This document shows, piece by piece, positions 6,862-13,927 of a stretch of DNA of 29,225 bases (its first letter is position 1; the number at the start of each line of letters is the position of its first letter). The notes beneath the pieces were generated by a model. The model was not told the DNA's origin, did no database searches, and was given only the letters and a program-made list of their open reading frames with translations. Position numbers and translations under genes: made by a program. Location: the IMG/VR virus record IMGVR_UViG_3300050821_005892, positions 1 to 29,225 of that record. One strand, 5' to 3'. This DNA is from a virus.

Positions 6862-7082
6862 GATTCGGCTCCTGCCGTCGATTCGAGCGGGTCGGTCGCG
6901 ACCTGCGGCCCGTGCTTCCCGCACCGCCACCCGACCAGGTAGAACCTGGCCTCCTCGGTCCCGCACCCTTCGCGTGGCGCATACGCGCAGACCCCGGGGG
7001 TGACTGTCGGGCCGAGTTGGAGCTGCGACAGCGGGGGAGGGAACGCTTGGCGGGCGTCCGCGGCCGGGCTAGTGGTGTGCAT
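6858..7082 (-). CDS. Small hypothetical protein with four cysteines, 74 aa
   Basis: A 74-aa protein starting at ATG 7082, one base after the upstream stop. It has a Pro-rich N-terminus (AFPPPLSQLQLGPTVTPG) and a segment with spaced cysteines: VCAYAPREGCGTEEARFYLVGWRCGKHGP. The Cys/His set could bind a zinc ion. Similar short 'GWRCGKHGP' proteins occur in actinophage early regions, to my recollection, but no function is known to me. It sits in the run of small unknown genes at the end of the early operon. Confidence 0.7.
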   Translation of the reverse strand: MHTTSPAADARQAFPPPLSQLQLGPTVTPGVCAYAPREGCGTEEARFYLVGWRCGKHGPQVATDPLESTAGAES

Positions 7083-7083
7083 G

Positions 7084-7479
7084 TCAGAACCCCTCGACGT
7101 TTTCCACGTGCCGGGCTGGTCGGCCAGCGTCGTCCGTCGCCCTGGACTCCACTGCCGCCCGCACCCGTTCGGCACGTTCGTCGGACGCCGCCCTGCGCTT
7201 GTCGGCCGTCGCCTTGGCCACGGATAGCCGCCGCACCTTGAGGTGCGACTTGTGAATGCCCTGCGAGATCATGTGTTCGCGCAGCCACTCGGCGTGTTCC
7301 TCGGATTCGCAGAGCACGTGGTGGTGGCCGCCCGCGATCGACTCGGCGAGGGTGGTGATCCGTCCGGTGGTGGCCTGGCGTCCGTGATAGGTGAGCCACC
7401 AGTCGGCGCCGCCGCGGTGAGCGAAGATCCCGCACTCGTTGACGAAGGCGCCCCAGTCGTCCGGCTCGGCGCCCGTCAT
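7084..7479 (-). CDS. Hypothetical protein, 131 aa
   Basis: A soluble 131-aa protein with two parts: an aromatic N-terminal half (DDWGAFVNECGIFAHRGG, ADWWLTYHGRQATTGRITTLAES) and a C-terminal basic helix rich in Arg, Lys and Ala (about 85-131). Residues around 55-80 (GGHHHVLCESEEHAEWLREHM) carry a His cluster. ATG at 7479 overlaps the upstream stop as ATGA. I do not recognise the family. The charged tail suggests nucleic-acid or protein contact, which is inference only. Confidence 0.72.
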   Translation of the reverse strand: MTGAEPDDWGAFVNECGIFAHRGGADWWLTYHGRQATTGRITTLAESIAGGHHHVLCESEEHAEWLREHMISQGIHKSHLKVRRLSVAKATADKRRAASDERAERVRAAVESRATDDAGRPARHVENVEGF

Positions 7480-8042
7480 GCCGCACCGCCCGTCAGCACC
7501 GGCCGTGAGGCCACCAGCCGGTACGCGTCTTCCAGGAATCCCCATCCCGCCGGCGTCCACCGGCGCCTGACGAACGGCCGCGGCTCGACGGCCACGACGA
7601 TCCCGCCGTCGTCGCCGGTGGTGTACACGCCGATGCCGTAGAACCCGGCCTCGAGCAGCGCCATCGGGTCGTCCGGGCCGGTCGGCAGGTGCACGGCGCG
7701 GGCGCAGTACGGGGCGAACATCCCGGCCCGCTTCAGGCCGGAACGCCAGCGGGTGGCGCGGACCATCGCCAGGTTCACGGCCAGGGGCGGCCGGGTGTGA
7801 CGGATGACGTTGCCGTCTCCGTCCGACTCGAGGAGTCCCCGGTCGGCGAGTCGGCGTTCGTCGCGGGTCAGGCTGAGGATCGGGACGGGCAGGCCGTGCG
7901 GGAGGTTCATGAGGACGTTGAGCTCGCCCGTGTCGAGGCGGGGCGAACCTTCGGCCTGGCGTCGGGCGTGCTCGTGTTCGTCGAGACGGTAAGTCAGGTG
8001 CGTGAGGGTGCCGAGGATCTTGACGGTCTGGGTGGTGGTCAC
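7476..8042 (-). CDS. Hypothetical protein, 188 aa
   Basis: A 188-aa soluble protein starting at GTG 8042 in a GTGA overlap with the DUF4326 gene. An earlier in-frame GTG at 8114 lies inside that gene and is less likely. The N-terminal part is helical (VKILGTLTHLTYRLDEHEHARRQAEG); residues about 50-90 (LPVPILSLTRDERRLADRGLLESDGDGNVI) resemble a winged-helix 'L(t)..e..La..GLl....dg' pattern. The rest contains strands ending WTPAGWGFLEDAYRLVASRP. A winged helix-like regulator is possible, but I do not claim a family. Confidence 0.72.
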   Translation of the reverse strand: MTTTQTVKILGTLTHLTYRLDEHEHARRQAEGSPRLDTGELNVLMNLPHGLPVPILSLTRDERRLADRGLLESDGDGNVIRHTRPPLAVNLAMVRATRWRSGLKRAGMFAPYCARAVHLPTGPDDPMALLEAGFYGIGVYTTGDDGGIVVAVEPRPFVRRRWTPAGWGFLEDAYRLVASRPVLTGGAA

Positions 8043-8368
8043 GACTCGCCCCAGCGTTCGGCCAGGAGTTCGGCCACGAGGTGGCAGTGGCACGGCGCGG
8101 GATGGCACCAGCACGCAAGCGTCTTCCCGCGCAGCAGCGCGAGTTGCTCGTCCAGGTCCGGACGGGCGAGCAGTCCTATCCGGTAGAGCCGCAGCGCGAG
8201 GTCGAGCCCGTACTTCTTGACGGGGTAGTTGTTCGCCAGCGGATGCGCGCGCAGCAGCCGGCCGGGGCCCCAGAACTGGTTGCGGCCGAGGTAGATGACA
8301 CCGGCGTTGAGGTCGGGGTCGTATTGCGGGTCGCCGCGGCGGCCGTGGAGGTTGACGACGACGTTCAC
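8039..8368 (-). CDS. DUF4326 family protein
   Basis: A 109-aa protein matching the DUF4326 pattern: VVNLHGRRGDPQYDPD, YLGR near 26-29, WGPG near 33-36, then the diagnostic Cys/His block LRGKTLACWCHPAPCHCHLVAELL (79-102), usually written 'L.Gk.L.CwC.p.pCHg..L'. The Cys/His cluster suggests metal binding. The function of the family is unknown, though it is frequent in phages. GTG at 8368 overlaps the preceding stop (GTGA), so it is co-translated with the alpha-CTD-like gene. Confidence 0.9.
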   Translation of the reverse strand: MNVVVNLHGRRGDPQYDPDLNAGVIYLGRNQFWGPGRLLRAHPLANNYPVKKYGLDLALRLYRIGLLARPDLDEQLALLRGKTLACWCHPAPCHCHLVAELLAERWGES

Positions 8369-8601
8369 TGCGCGCCGCCGGCGAGCTTCAGCCCGTGCCG
8401 GTCGAGCGCGGCCACGATGTTGTCGATCGTGCCGATGCCGACGTTGCGGATCCCGCAGATCTGCGCCTCGGTCATCGCGAGCAGCTGGCCGATGGTGGTG
8501 ACGCCTTCGCGGGTCAGGGCGTTGTACGCGCGCATGTTGAGTTCGAGGTCGGCGATCGGCCAGGCGGGGTCGATCGCTGGACGGCTGGTTCGGGTAGTCA
8601 C
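8365..8601 (-). CDS. Stand-alone RNA polymerase alpha-subunit C-terminal domain-like protein
   Basis: The 78-aa protein is almost wholly one domain resembling the C-terminal domain of bacterial RpoA: IADLELNMRAYNALTREG, VTTIGQLLAMTEAQICGIRNVG, IGTIDNIVAALDRHGLKL. In E. coli alpha, Arg265 and Asn268 of 'VRSANCL' contact UP-element DNA and the Gly of 'NLGKKS' supports the helix-hairpin-helix; here Arg24, Asn27 and Gly55 occupy these places, while Lys298 is replaced by Gly. No alpha N-terminal domain is present. The start is GTG at 8601 with AGGAG 7 nt upstream. It could dock on host regulators or promoters and divert transcription, or be a generic HhH DNA binder. Confidence 0.88.
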   Translation of the reverse strand: MTTRTSRPAIDPAWPIADLELNMRAYNALTREGVTTIGQLLAMTEAQICGIRNVGIGTIDNIVAALDRHGLKLAGGAQ

Positions 8602-8643
8602 CGAGACTCCTGGTGTCGTGTCGAGGCGAAGGGTCGGGGTAGG

Positions 8644-8671
8644 GCGGCGCCGGACGTGGGTCCGGCGCCGC
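8644..8671 (-). other. Strong 12-bp GC hairpin downstream of the ParB-like gene
   Basis: A perfect 12-bp stem (GCGGCGCCGGAC / GTCCGGCGCCGC) with a 4-nt loop lies 6 nt after the stop of the DGQHR/ParB-like gene and before the alpha-CTD-like gene. There is no U-tract. It may reduce read-through, block 3' exonucleases or mark an RNA processing point. Confidence 0.6.
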
Positions 8672-8677
8672 GGGTGT

Positions 8678-9754
8678 TCAGCGCGGCTTGGGCATGGGCT
8701 CGGGGTTCCGGCCGCCGGACGTCCACTTCAGGTACGTGACCTCGTTGCCGTCCCGGAAGTGGTTCCATGCCTTGATGACCAGCGCGAGGATCTCCGGCTT
8801 GCGCAGCCGCTGCTTCGCCCCGACATCGGCCAGGAGTCGTTTGCGCAACAGCAAGATCGGACTGGTCTCCGCCAGGTCGGCCCCGGATGCAAGCCTGTCG
8901 AAGAAGTGGTCGTGGTCGGCCTGGTCGATGTTCCGGAACAGCCACGACGCCAGCCCCATGACAGAGGCCTGCACGGCGACGTGCGAACGCAGGGCGCGTG
9001 CGACACGCACCGCGTCGCGGATATCGGGGTTGTCCCGCAGCACCCGCTGCAGCACCCTCACCGACAGGTTCGTCTTGCCGTTGCCGCGGATCTGCCCGGT
9101 CTTCCACCGGCACACTGCCGCCGTGACCGAGGCGAGGTTGTTGACGTCGGACTCCCCGGCCAGCTTCAGCGCATCCGCGAACGCCCGGCGCATCCCGGTG
9201 TCGGTGGTGTCCTGTGCCTGCGGGTCCAGCCCGGTGACCAGGATGATCGGGACCGGGTCGCCCTCCTCGGCGATCGCCGCGCACCGGTGCTGCCCGTCGA
9301 ACAAGACGCCGTCGGTATCGAACCTGAAAGTGTCGCCGTTGAAATCGAACCCGCCGACGTGGATGTCGATCGCCAGCGCGCCGGCCCCGGCGGCACGGAA
9401 GCTCCGGTTGTGGATGTTGAAGCTGTGCAGCCAGAACGCGGCGGTCTTGGGGCGCAGGATGTAGAACCCGACGGTCAGGTCGGTTCCGGGGCGCAGCGGT
9501 GCGTCCGGCCAGCCGGCGGCGATGCCGTTGATGCGCGGCGAGGAGGACTTGGGCTTGCGTCTGCTCGGGGTGTTGGTGGTGTTGTGCCATTTCCCGCAGT
9601 TGCAGGTCCCGTAGGGGGTGTTGTCGGTGCCGTTGCGGACGTCGTCCTCGGCGACGAACGCGAGGGCTTCGATCTTGGAGTCGAAGGCGCGTTTGCCGGG
9701 GTCCGGGCACATGCCGGTTTCGGTGCGGGGGGGGGTGTCGAGAACGGCGGTCAT
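8678..9754 (-). CDS. DGQHR/ParB-like domain protein with N-terminal CxCGKWH motif
   Basis: A 358-aa protein. Near the N-terminus CNCGKWHNTT (51-60) with Cys16 upstream looks like a small zinc-binding motif. The central domain (about 90-175) contains LFDGQHRCAAIAEEGDPVPIILVTGL, the DGQHR motif of ParB-like nuclease or NTPase-fold proteins such as DndB-type regulators. The C-terminal half is helical. The ATG at 9754 has GAAAGG 8 nt upstream; an alternative ATG at 9883, in ATGA overlap with the upstream stop, would add 43 low-complexity residues. A strong hairpin follows its stop. Possible roles are DNA segregation, transcription control or DNA-modification control; none can be chosen from sequence. 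Confidence 0.8.
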   Translation of the reverse strand: MTAVLDTPPRTETGMCPDPGKRAFDSKIEALAFVAEDDVRNGTDNTPYGTCNCGKWHNTTNTPSRRKPKSSSPRINGIAAGWPDAPLRPGTDLTVGFYILRPKTAAFWLHSFNIHNRSFRAAGAGALAIDIHVGGFDFNGDTFRFDTDGVLFDGQHRCAAIAEEGDPVPIILVTGLDPQAQDTTDTGMRRAFADALKLAGESDVNNLASVTAAVCRWKTGQIRGNGKTNLSVRVLQRVLRDNPDIRDAVRVARALRSHVAVQASVMGLASWLFRNIDQADHDHFFDRLASGADLAETSPILLLRKRLLADVGAKQRLRKPEILALVIKAWNHFRDGNEVTYLKWTSGGRNPEPMPKPR

Positions 9755-9879
9755 GTCGGTGCCTTTCGTGGTGGATGATGTGGTGGTCGGCCGCCGCCGG
9801 GCCCGTTCGCTGGGTCCGGGGCGGCTGGTTTGCGGTTGGCCGAGGAGCCGTGACGGCTTCGTGGGCGTGTCGTAGATGT

Positions 9880-10365
9880 TCATCTCGGACCGCGGCGCCA
9901 CCATCTGGCCTTGCGCAGCCCGTCGTTCTCCCGGACCGCGTCGGCGAGCGCCCGGACGGCGTCCTCGGCCGCCGCAGTGGTGTGCCGCAGTTCGGTCCGC
10001 AGCGCCTGGTTGTCGGCATGCAACACGGCCAGGTCCCGATCGGACCGTCGGAGGTGCGCCAGGAGCCGGCCTGCGGTGTCGACGGCGTCCTGTCGGTCTC
10101 GCCGCGCCTGGTCGCGTTCGGCCCGGTACCGGTCGCGCTGCCGCTGCAACAGCAGGCCGGCCTCCAGTGCGTCGGCGGTCTCGGCGCGCGCCAGGTCCCG
10201 CTCCTCGGCGAGGCGGACTGCGGTGACCTCCAGTGCGTGGAGTTGGGCTGCGACTGTGTCCATGTCGCGATGGAGCACGCCGACGTCGACCGGGCGCGAC
10301 GCGACGGTGTAGGGCGGCGGGAACGCCGGCGGGTGCTGGGGGAGGGGCTGGTGCGTGATGCTCAC
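9880..10365 (-). CDS. Coiled-coil protein, 161 aa
   Basis: A Pro-rich N-terminus (about 1-22) is followed by one long heptad-rich helix to about residue 150, full of Arg, Glu, Ala and Leu (VTAVRLAEERDLARAE, RDRYRAERDQARRDRQ), and a basic tail ending RWWRRGPR. It is a predicted coiled coil without enzymatic motif, possibly a dimeric scaffold. GTG at 10365 has GGAAG about 10 nt upstream. It lies between the HTH gene and the DGQHR gene. The function is unknown. Confidence 0.78.
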   Translation of the reverse strand: MSITHQPLPQHPPAFPPPYTVASRPVDVGVLHRDMDTVAAQLHALEVTAVRLAEERDLARAETADALEAGLLLQRQRDRYRAERDQARRDRQDAVDTAGRLLAHLRRSDRDLAVLHADNQALRTELRHTTAAAEDAVRALADAVRENDGLRKARWWRRGPR

Positions 10366-10399
10366 TGCGTGCTGCTTCCGTACTGGTTTCGGGCGGGGG

Positions 10400-10912
10400 T
10401 CAGGTGACGGCCGACGCCGTGGCGCGTTCTCGGGCCCGAGCCCTGGTCCGTTCGCGGGCCCGCTGCAGCGTCGCCACCTTCACTCCGAGCTGCGCTGCGG
10501 CCACATCGATCGGCACCCCGGCGGCCAGCAGCGGCTCGGCTTCGGCATGGAGGTCTTCGGCGCGCCATGTGGTGCGCCAGGAAGCCGGGACGGCCTGCGG
10601 GTCGGTGATCTCGTCGCCGTCCCATGCGGATGCGGGCGCCCACCGGCGCTGCCGGGCGACGATGCGCGTCTGTTCGGCGTCGCCGGATGCGGACCCGTTG
10701 GTCTCGGCCGGGATGCCGGCCCAGCGCGTGTAGAGGTCTGCGACGGCCTGGGCGACGTGCGGCTCGATCCGGTGGTGCCGGTGCCAGTTGTGGACGGTCC
10801 GTGCCGGCTGGCCGAGTTCGGTGGCGATTCGGGCGGTGCTGTAGCCGTCGCAGCCCAGGGCGCGGAGCATGCGGCGGGTACCGGTAGCGTCGGTGAGGGG
10901 CGCGGCGTTCAT
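10400..10912 (-). CDS. Helix-turn-helix DNA-binding protein, 170 aa
   Basis: The N-terminal part contains an HTH (YSTARIATELGQPARTVHNWHRHHRIEPHVA, about 22-52) resembling bacteriophage HTH proteins that regulate early genes. A second HTH-like segment (IDVAAAQLGVKVATLQRARERTR) lies near the C-terminus, followed by an Arg-rich tail. The middle has WAPASAWDGDEITDPQAVPASW, a signature I associate with actinobacterial 'helix-turn-helix' accessory proteins. ATG at 10912 overlaps the methyltransferase stop (ATGA), so it is co-translated with it. The target is unknown. Confidence 0.8.
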   Translation of the reverse strand: MNAAPLTDATGTRRMLRALGCDGYSTARIATELGQPARTVHNWHRHHRIEPHVAQAVADLYTRWAGIPAETNGSASGDAEQTRIVARQRRWAPASAWDGDEITDPQAVPASWRTTWRAEDLHAEAEPLLAAGVPIDVAAAQLGVKVATLQRARERTRARARERATASAVT

Positions 10913-11958
10913 GCGGCCACCTGCTCGGCGTCGGACAGGTTGATGCCGGTCGCGGCGGACAGGACGTGCAGGGCCAGCAGCGGCGGGACGGCGTTGCCGA
11001 TCTGCAACGCCACCCGCCCCTTGTTGCCCTGGAACGGATAGCCGTCCGGGAACCCCTGGAGCTTTGCGGCATCGCCGGGGTCGAGATTGAGATGCCCACG
11101 GGCATGCTTTCCGCCGACGTGCCCGACGGTGCCGCTCAGCGTGGGCGCGGGACGTGCCCACGCCCAGTGCTGCGGGTCGCCCATCGCGGCGAGCATGGCC
11201 CTGCGGCTGGCGTTGCCGAACGGCTCGGCGCCGCCGGTGGCCGTACCGCCGCCCGTCACCGTCGGCGCCGGGCGGCGGATGTAGCCCCAGCCGAGGGTTT
11301 CGGCCATGGTGCGCCACGGGGGCGTGTAGCCGCCGAACAGGTCGTGGGCGCCGATCTCGCTGTGCGTCGGCGCCGGGGGCGCGGCTTCGCGGACGCGGGA
11401 CGCGATGAGTACGGCCCGCCGCCGCACCTGCCCGAGTCCGTAGTCTGCGGCGTTGAGGATCCCGGTCCACGTCGAGTAGCCGCGCGTTCGCAGGATCCGG
11501 GCGATGTGACGCCACAGCGGCAGTACCGACGGAACCTGCTCCAGCGCGACCCACTCCGGGTGCAGGTCCAGCGCGTACCGCAGTGGTTCCACGACCAGCG
11601 GCGTGCGCGGGTCCGAGCACGCCGACGCGAGCTGTGCGCGGGTGTCGCGGCCGGCGGCGAGATCGTCCAACGCCTGGTGCAGCAGCGGAAGGTCGCCCAC
11701 GCCTTCGCCCTTGCCGGCCGCGGAGAACGTCCCGCACGGCGGGGAGAAGATCAGGCCGCGGGTCTTCCCTGCCATACGGTGCAGCGGCAGCTGTGCGACA
11801 TCGGCCCGGACGGTCAGGTGTCCTGCTGCGGTACGGGTGGCGCACGCCCACGGGTCGAGTTCGATCCCGACCTCGCGCAGGCCGAGTGCGGCCATGGCGA
11901 CGCTCCATCCGCCGGGGCCTGCGCAGCCGTCTACGGCGTCGAACACGGGGGCGGTCAC
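10909..11958 (-). CDS. DNA (cytosine-5) methyltransferase
   Basis: A 349-aa C5-cytosine methyltransferase with motifs in order: I (FDAVDGCAGPGGWSVAMAALG, AdoMet site, 6-26), IV (SPPCGTFSAAGKG, catalytic Cys75), VI (EQV, 140-142, in place of the usual ENV), VIII (QVRRRAVLIA, 177-186), the target-recognition region, then X (LQGFPDGYPFQGNKGR with QIGNAVPPLLA). It flips and methylates cytosine. EQV and PPCG are mild departures from consensus seen in phage enzymes. GTG at 11958 overlaps the RusA stop. There is no companion restriction endonuclease, so it likely protects phage DNA. Sequence specificity cannot be read. Confidence 0.93.
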   Translation of the reverse strand: MTAPVFDAVDGCAGPGGWSVAMAALGLREVGIELDPWACATRTAAGHLTVRADVAQLPLHRMAGKTRGLIFSPPCGTFSAAGKGEGVGDLPLLHQALDDLAAGRDTRAQLASACSDPRTPLVVEPLRYALDLHPEWVALEQVPSVLPLWRHIARILRTRGYSTWTGILNAADYGLGQVRRRAVLIASRVREAAPPAPTHSEIGAHDLFGGYTPPWRTMAETLGWGYIRRPAPTVTGGGTATGGAEPFGNASRRAMLAAMGDPQHWAWARPAPTLSGTVGHVGGKHARGHLNLDPGDAAKLQGFPDGYPFQGNKGRVALQIGNAVPPLLALHVLSAATGINLSDAEQVAA

Positions 11959-12473
11959 GAGTCGCCGCCGGCGGGCGTGATGTGCAGGACGAGTTGCCCG
12001 AGCGGGACGCGGTCCCCGACGACGTAGGACACCTTGGTCACGTACTTGGGGGAGTCGTTGACCAGGACTTTCGCATCCCGCAGGCCGTCGATCGCGGCTT
12101 TCACCAGCGGTGCCACGTTCTCGGGGTCGAGGGCGCGCCTGCCTTTCGCGGGGTGCTGCACGGCGAGGATCGTGACCGGGACGTCGAACGCGGGTATCCG
12201 CTGGAGTGTGGCGATGTTCTTCATGTCGCCGCGGATCTGCTTGGTGATCCGGGCCCGGACCATGTAGTGGAGCCCGGCGTTCGCGCCGCACTGGAACAGG
12301 GTGCGCCGGGCGTCGGGGGTGTAGCCGGGCGGGAACGCGATGGTGCACGGCTTGGCTCCGGCCGGGGTAGTCGTGCGGGCGTCCGGCCCGCTTCCGGCCG
12401 GGGGCGTGGTGCCCTCGGGTGCGACGGCCTGGTCGGTCGTCGTCGCGCCCGAGGGGAACAGGGGGGCGGTCAT
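11955..12473 (-). CDS. rusA: RusA-like Holliday junction resolvase
   Basis: A 172-aa protein whose C-terminal 120 residues match RusA endonucleases, which cut Holliday junctions as dimers. The acidic residues needed for Mg2+ binding are seen in RALDPENVAPLVKAAIDGL (Asp116, Asp129) and VLVNDSPKYV (Asp140). The family motif 'D.DN..K...D.L......ddD' is preserved with Pro-Glu replacing one position. The first 40 residues are a low-complexity Thr/Pro/Ala extension. ATG at 12473 overlaps the DpdA-like stop (ATGA). It would resolve recombination intermediates made by the RecT/YqaJ pair. Confidence 0.86.
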   Translation of the reverse strand: MTAPLFPSGATTTDQAVAPEGTTPPAGSGPDARTTTPAGAKPCTIAFPPGYTPDARRTLFQCGANAGLHYMVRARITKQIRGDMKNIATLQRIPAFDVPVTILAVQHPAKGRRALDPENVAPLVKAAIDGLRDAKVLVNDSPKYVTKVSYVVGDRVPLGQLVLHITPAGGDS

Positions 12474-13105
12474 GCGGCACCGCCGAACAGGGAAGGCTGC
12501 CGGTCCAACTCGGCCGTCCAGCCGAGCGCGCGCGCCAGGTTCTTCGATGGCCCGAACGCCACATACGTGCCGTCCGCGGAGTCGCACCCGAACCACTCGG
12601 CGATCCGCAGCCGCTTCAGCGAGTTGACGCGACCCATGTGCACGCCCTTGCCACGGGCGTTGGCTTCCCGCGACAGCCGTTCGGCGACCGGGCCCGTCTT
12701 CCACGCGGTGTCGCCGGCGAGGAACAGGACGTCCAGGTCGTCCCACGGGATCAGGTCGCCGTGTTCGCAGCCGTTCTGCGCTGCGAACGCCGCCGGGATG
12801 CCGAGGTCGCGGATGAACGGCAGCCACGGCGCGGACTCGGCGAAAGTGCCGGCGGCATCGAACGGCACGTCGGGGGCGACAGCGAACCGGCACCGTTCGG
12901 GCCCGTACTCGCGGACACGGTCGGCCAGCCACAGGTACCAGGCCTCGGGGCCAGGCCAGCCTTTGCCGAACTTGCCGTTGTCGGCGCCCCATTCGGCGCC
13001 GTCGGGGATGCGGTTTCCCTGGGCGGGCGTGGTCATGCAGCCGAGGCGCCCGGCGGTCATGGCGGCGCGCACGTCAGGTCCCGATGGCGTGGCCAGGTAC
13101 AGCAC
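12470..13105 (-). CDS. dpdA: DpdA-like 7-deazaguanine DNA transglycosylase (queuine tRNA-ribosyltransferase-like)
   Basis: A 211-aa TIM-barrel-type protein of the queuine tRNA-ribosyltransferase-like superfamily found in phages. Such enzymes exchange guanine in DNA for a 7-deazaguanine base. Recognisable blocks are [14 protein letters not shown] (26-31), ADNGKFGKG (41-49), RCRFAVAPDV (71-80, candidate catalytic Asp), VHMGRVNS (155-162) and GCDSADGTYVAFG (173-185). It is shorter than tRNA enzymes (about 380) but fits short phage forms. The GTG at 13105 was chosen because the conserved first strand begins there, with GGAAA upstream; this makes a 32-nt overlap with the QueF-like gene. Specificity for DNA rather than tRNA is inferred from the phage setting. 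Confidence 0.85.
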   Translation of the reverse strand: MLYLATPSGPDVRAAMTAGRLGCMTTPAQGNRIPDGAEWGADNGKFGKGWPGPEAWYLWLADRVREYGPERCRFAVAPDVPFDAAGTFAESAPWLPFIRDLGIPAAFAAQNGCEHGDLIPWDDLDVLFLAGDTAWKTGPVAERLSREANARGKGVHMGRVNSLKRLRIAEWFGCDSADGTYVAFGPSKNLARALGWTAELDRQPSLFGGAA

Positions 13106-13415
13106 GGCTGATTTCCACGGTGATGCCGGCGGTGGTGAACCGGGCGGTGACGGAGGCCACGGTGATGTCCGGGGCGGCTTCGCCCAGCCGCTCGAAGACT
13201 TCGTCGACGAGGTCTTCGTGGCTGATGCTTCGCTCCGTGAAACCGTCGAGGTAGGCGGCCAGGGAGTGCAGTTCGACGGTCGAGCCGTTGCAGGTCCAGA
13301 CGGCGGTGACCCTGCCGTGGTCGGCTTCGTTGACGAACGGGCACAGGTGGTGGACGGGTGCGGTCGCGACGATGGTGACCGGGGCGTCCGTGGGGACGAG
13401 TTCGATGGGTTTCAT
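13074..13415 (-). CDS. QueF-like 7-cyano-7-deazaguanine (preQ0) reductase family protein
   Basis: A 113-aa single T-fold protein. QueF reduces the nitrile of preQ0 to preQ1 with NADPH. The catalytic pair Cys-(7)-Asp of the 'LCPxTxxPD' motif is present as [10 protein letters not shown] (Cys25, Asp32). The QueF substrate motif E-x-K-S-L is ELHSL (48-52), and the later HE pair is His66-Glu67 in SISHEDL. All spacings fit the unimodular Bacillus type (about 165 aa), though this copy is shorter. A QueF-like amidinotransferase (archaeosine type) is the main alternative. ATG at 13415 overlaps the transporter stop (ATGA); the 3' end overlaps the DpdA-like gene. Confidence 0.8.
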   Translation of the reverse strand: MKPIELVPTDAPVTIVATAPVHHLCPFVNEADHGRVTAVWTCNGSTVELHSLAAYLDGFTERSISHEDLVDEVFERLGEAAPDITVASVTARFTTAGITVEISRAVPGHAIGT

Positions 13416-13927
13416 GCGGTCTCTCCAATGGCGACTCGCCGCCGTCGGGCGGCGATCAGGACAGTGGCGATCGCGATGCCGTAGACCTTGCCGAGGACCT
13501 GGCCCGGCATGAACGCCAGCGACCCGAATGCGATCTGCAGGAACACCGCGGAGTCCAGGACAGCGCCGGCGATTCCGCCGACGGCCACGGCCCGAGCCCA
13601 GCGCGGCGCGATCCAGGTGAACAGCGCGAAGTCGGTCAACTCGGAGATCGCGAACGCGACGGCCGAGGCGGTGGCGATGTGCGGATCTGCGACCGCGTAG
13701 GACAGGACGACACCGGCGGCGAGCGCCAGCAGGCTGACGGTCTTGCCGAGGGCCCATTGGACGTAGTCGCGCAGGACGAGCGCCGGGCCGATGAGGAACA
13801 CGCCGGCGGGTCCGCTGAGGCCGAGGCCGACGGGGACGATGCCGTAACGCTGGACGAGCGCGTTGGCGCCGATGATGCACGCCAGGTAGGCGGCGATCGC
13901 GAGCGCGGCGGGGATGCGGCGGTTCAC
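13412..13927 (-). CDS. VUT/YhhQ-family queuosine-precursor transporter
   Basis: A 171-aa integral membrane protein with five to six hydrophobic segments. The VUT (YhhQ, QPTR) family imports queuosine precursors such as preQ0 and preQ1 in bacteria. Family marks are the N-terminal ANALV segment, [14 protein letters not shown] (conserved Arg53-Asp54), [14 protein letters not shown] (94-106) and [14 protein letters not shown] (121-134). GTG at 13927 overlaps the upstream stop (GTGA), and the stop overlaps the QueF-like start, so transporter, reductase-like enzyme and transglycosylase form one translationally linked trio. It would supply the deazaguanine base from the medium or host pool to the phage enzymes. 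Confidence 0.9.
   Translation of the reverse strand: MNRRIPAALAIAAYLACIIGANALVQRYGIVPVGLGLSGPAGVFLIGPALVLRDYVQWALGKTVSLLALAAGVVLSYAVADPHIATASAVAFAISELTDFALFTWIAPRWARAVAVGGIAGAVLDSAVFLQIAFGSLAFMPGQVLGKVYGIAIATVLIAARRRRVAIGETA

Noticed and set aside
8081-9778. Plus-strand open frame of 565 codons
   Set aside because: It covers the reverse of the DGQHR, alpha-CTD and DUF4326 genes and shows no domain; it is a shadow frame.
13074-13415. GTP cyclohydrolase I (FolE) reading of the T-fold protein
   Set aside because: FolE's own zinc and catalytic motifs are not seen, while the Cys-7-Asp and HE residues of QueF are; the short length also argues against FolE.
11583-13484. Plus-strand open frame of 633 codons
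   Set aside because: It is antisense to C5-methyltransferase, RusA, DpdA-like and QueF-like genes; composition is Arg/Gly-rich as expected of a shadow.
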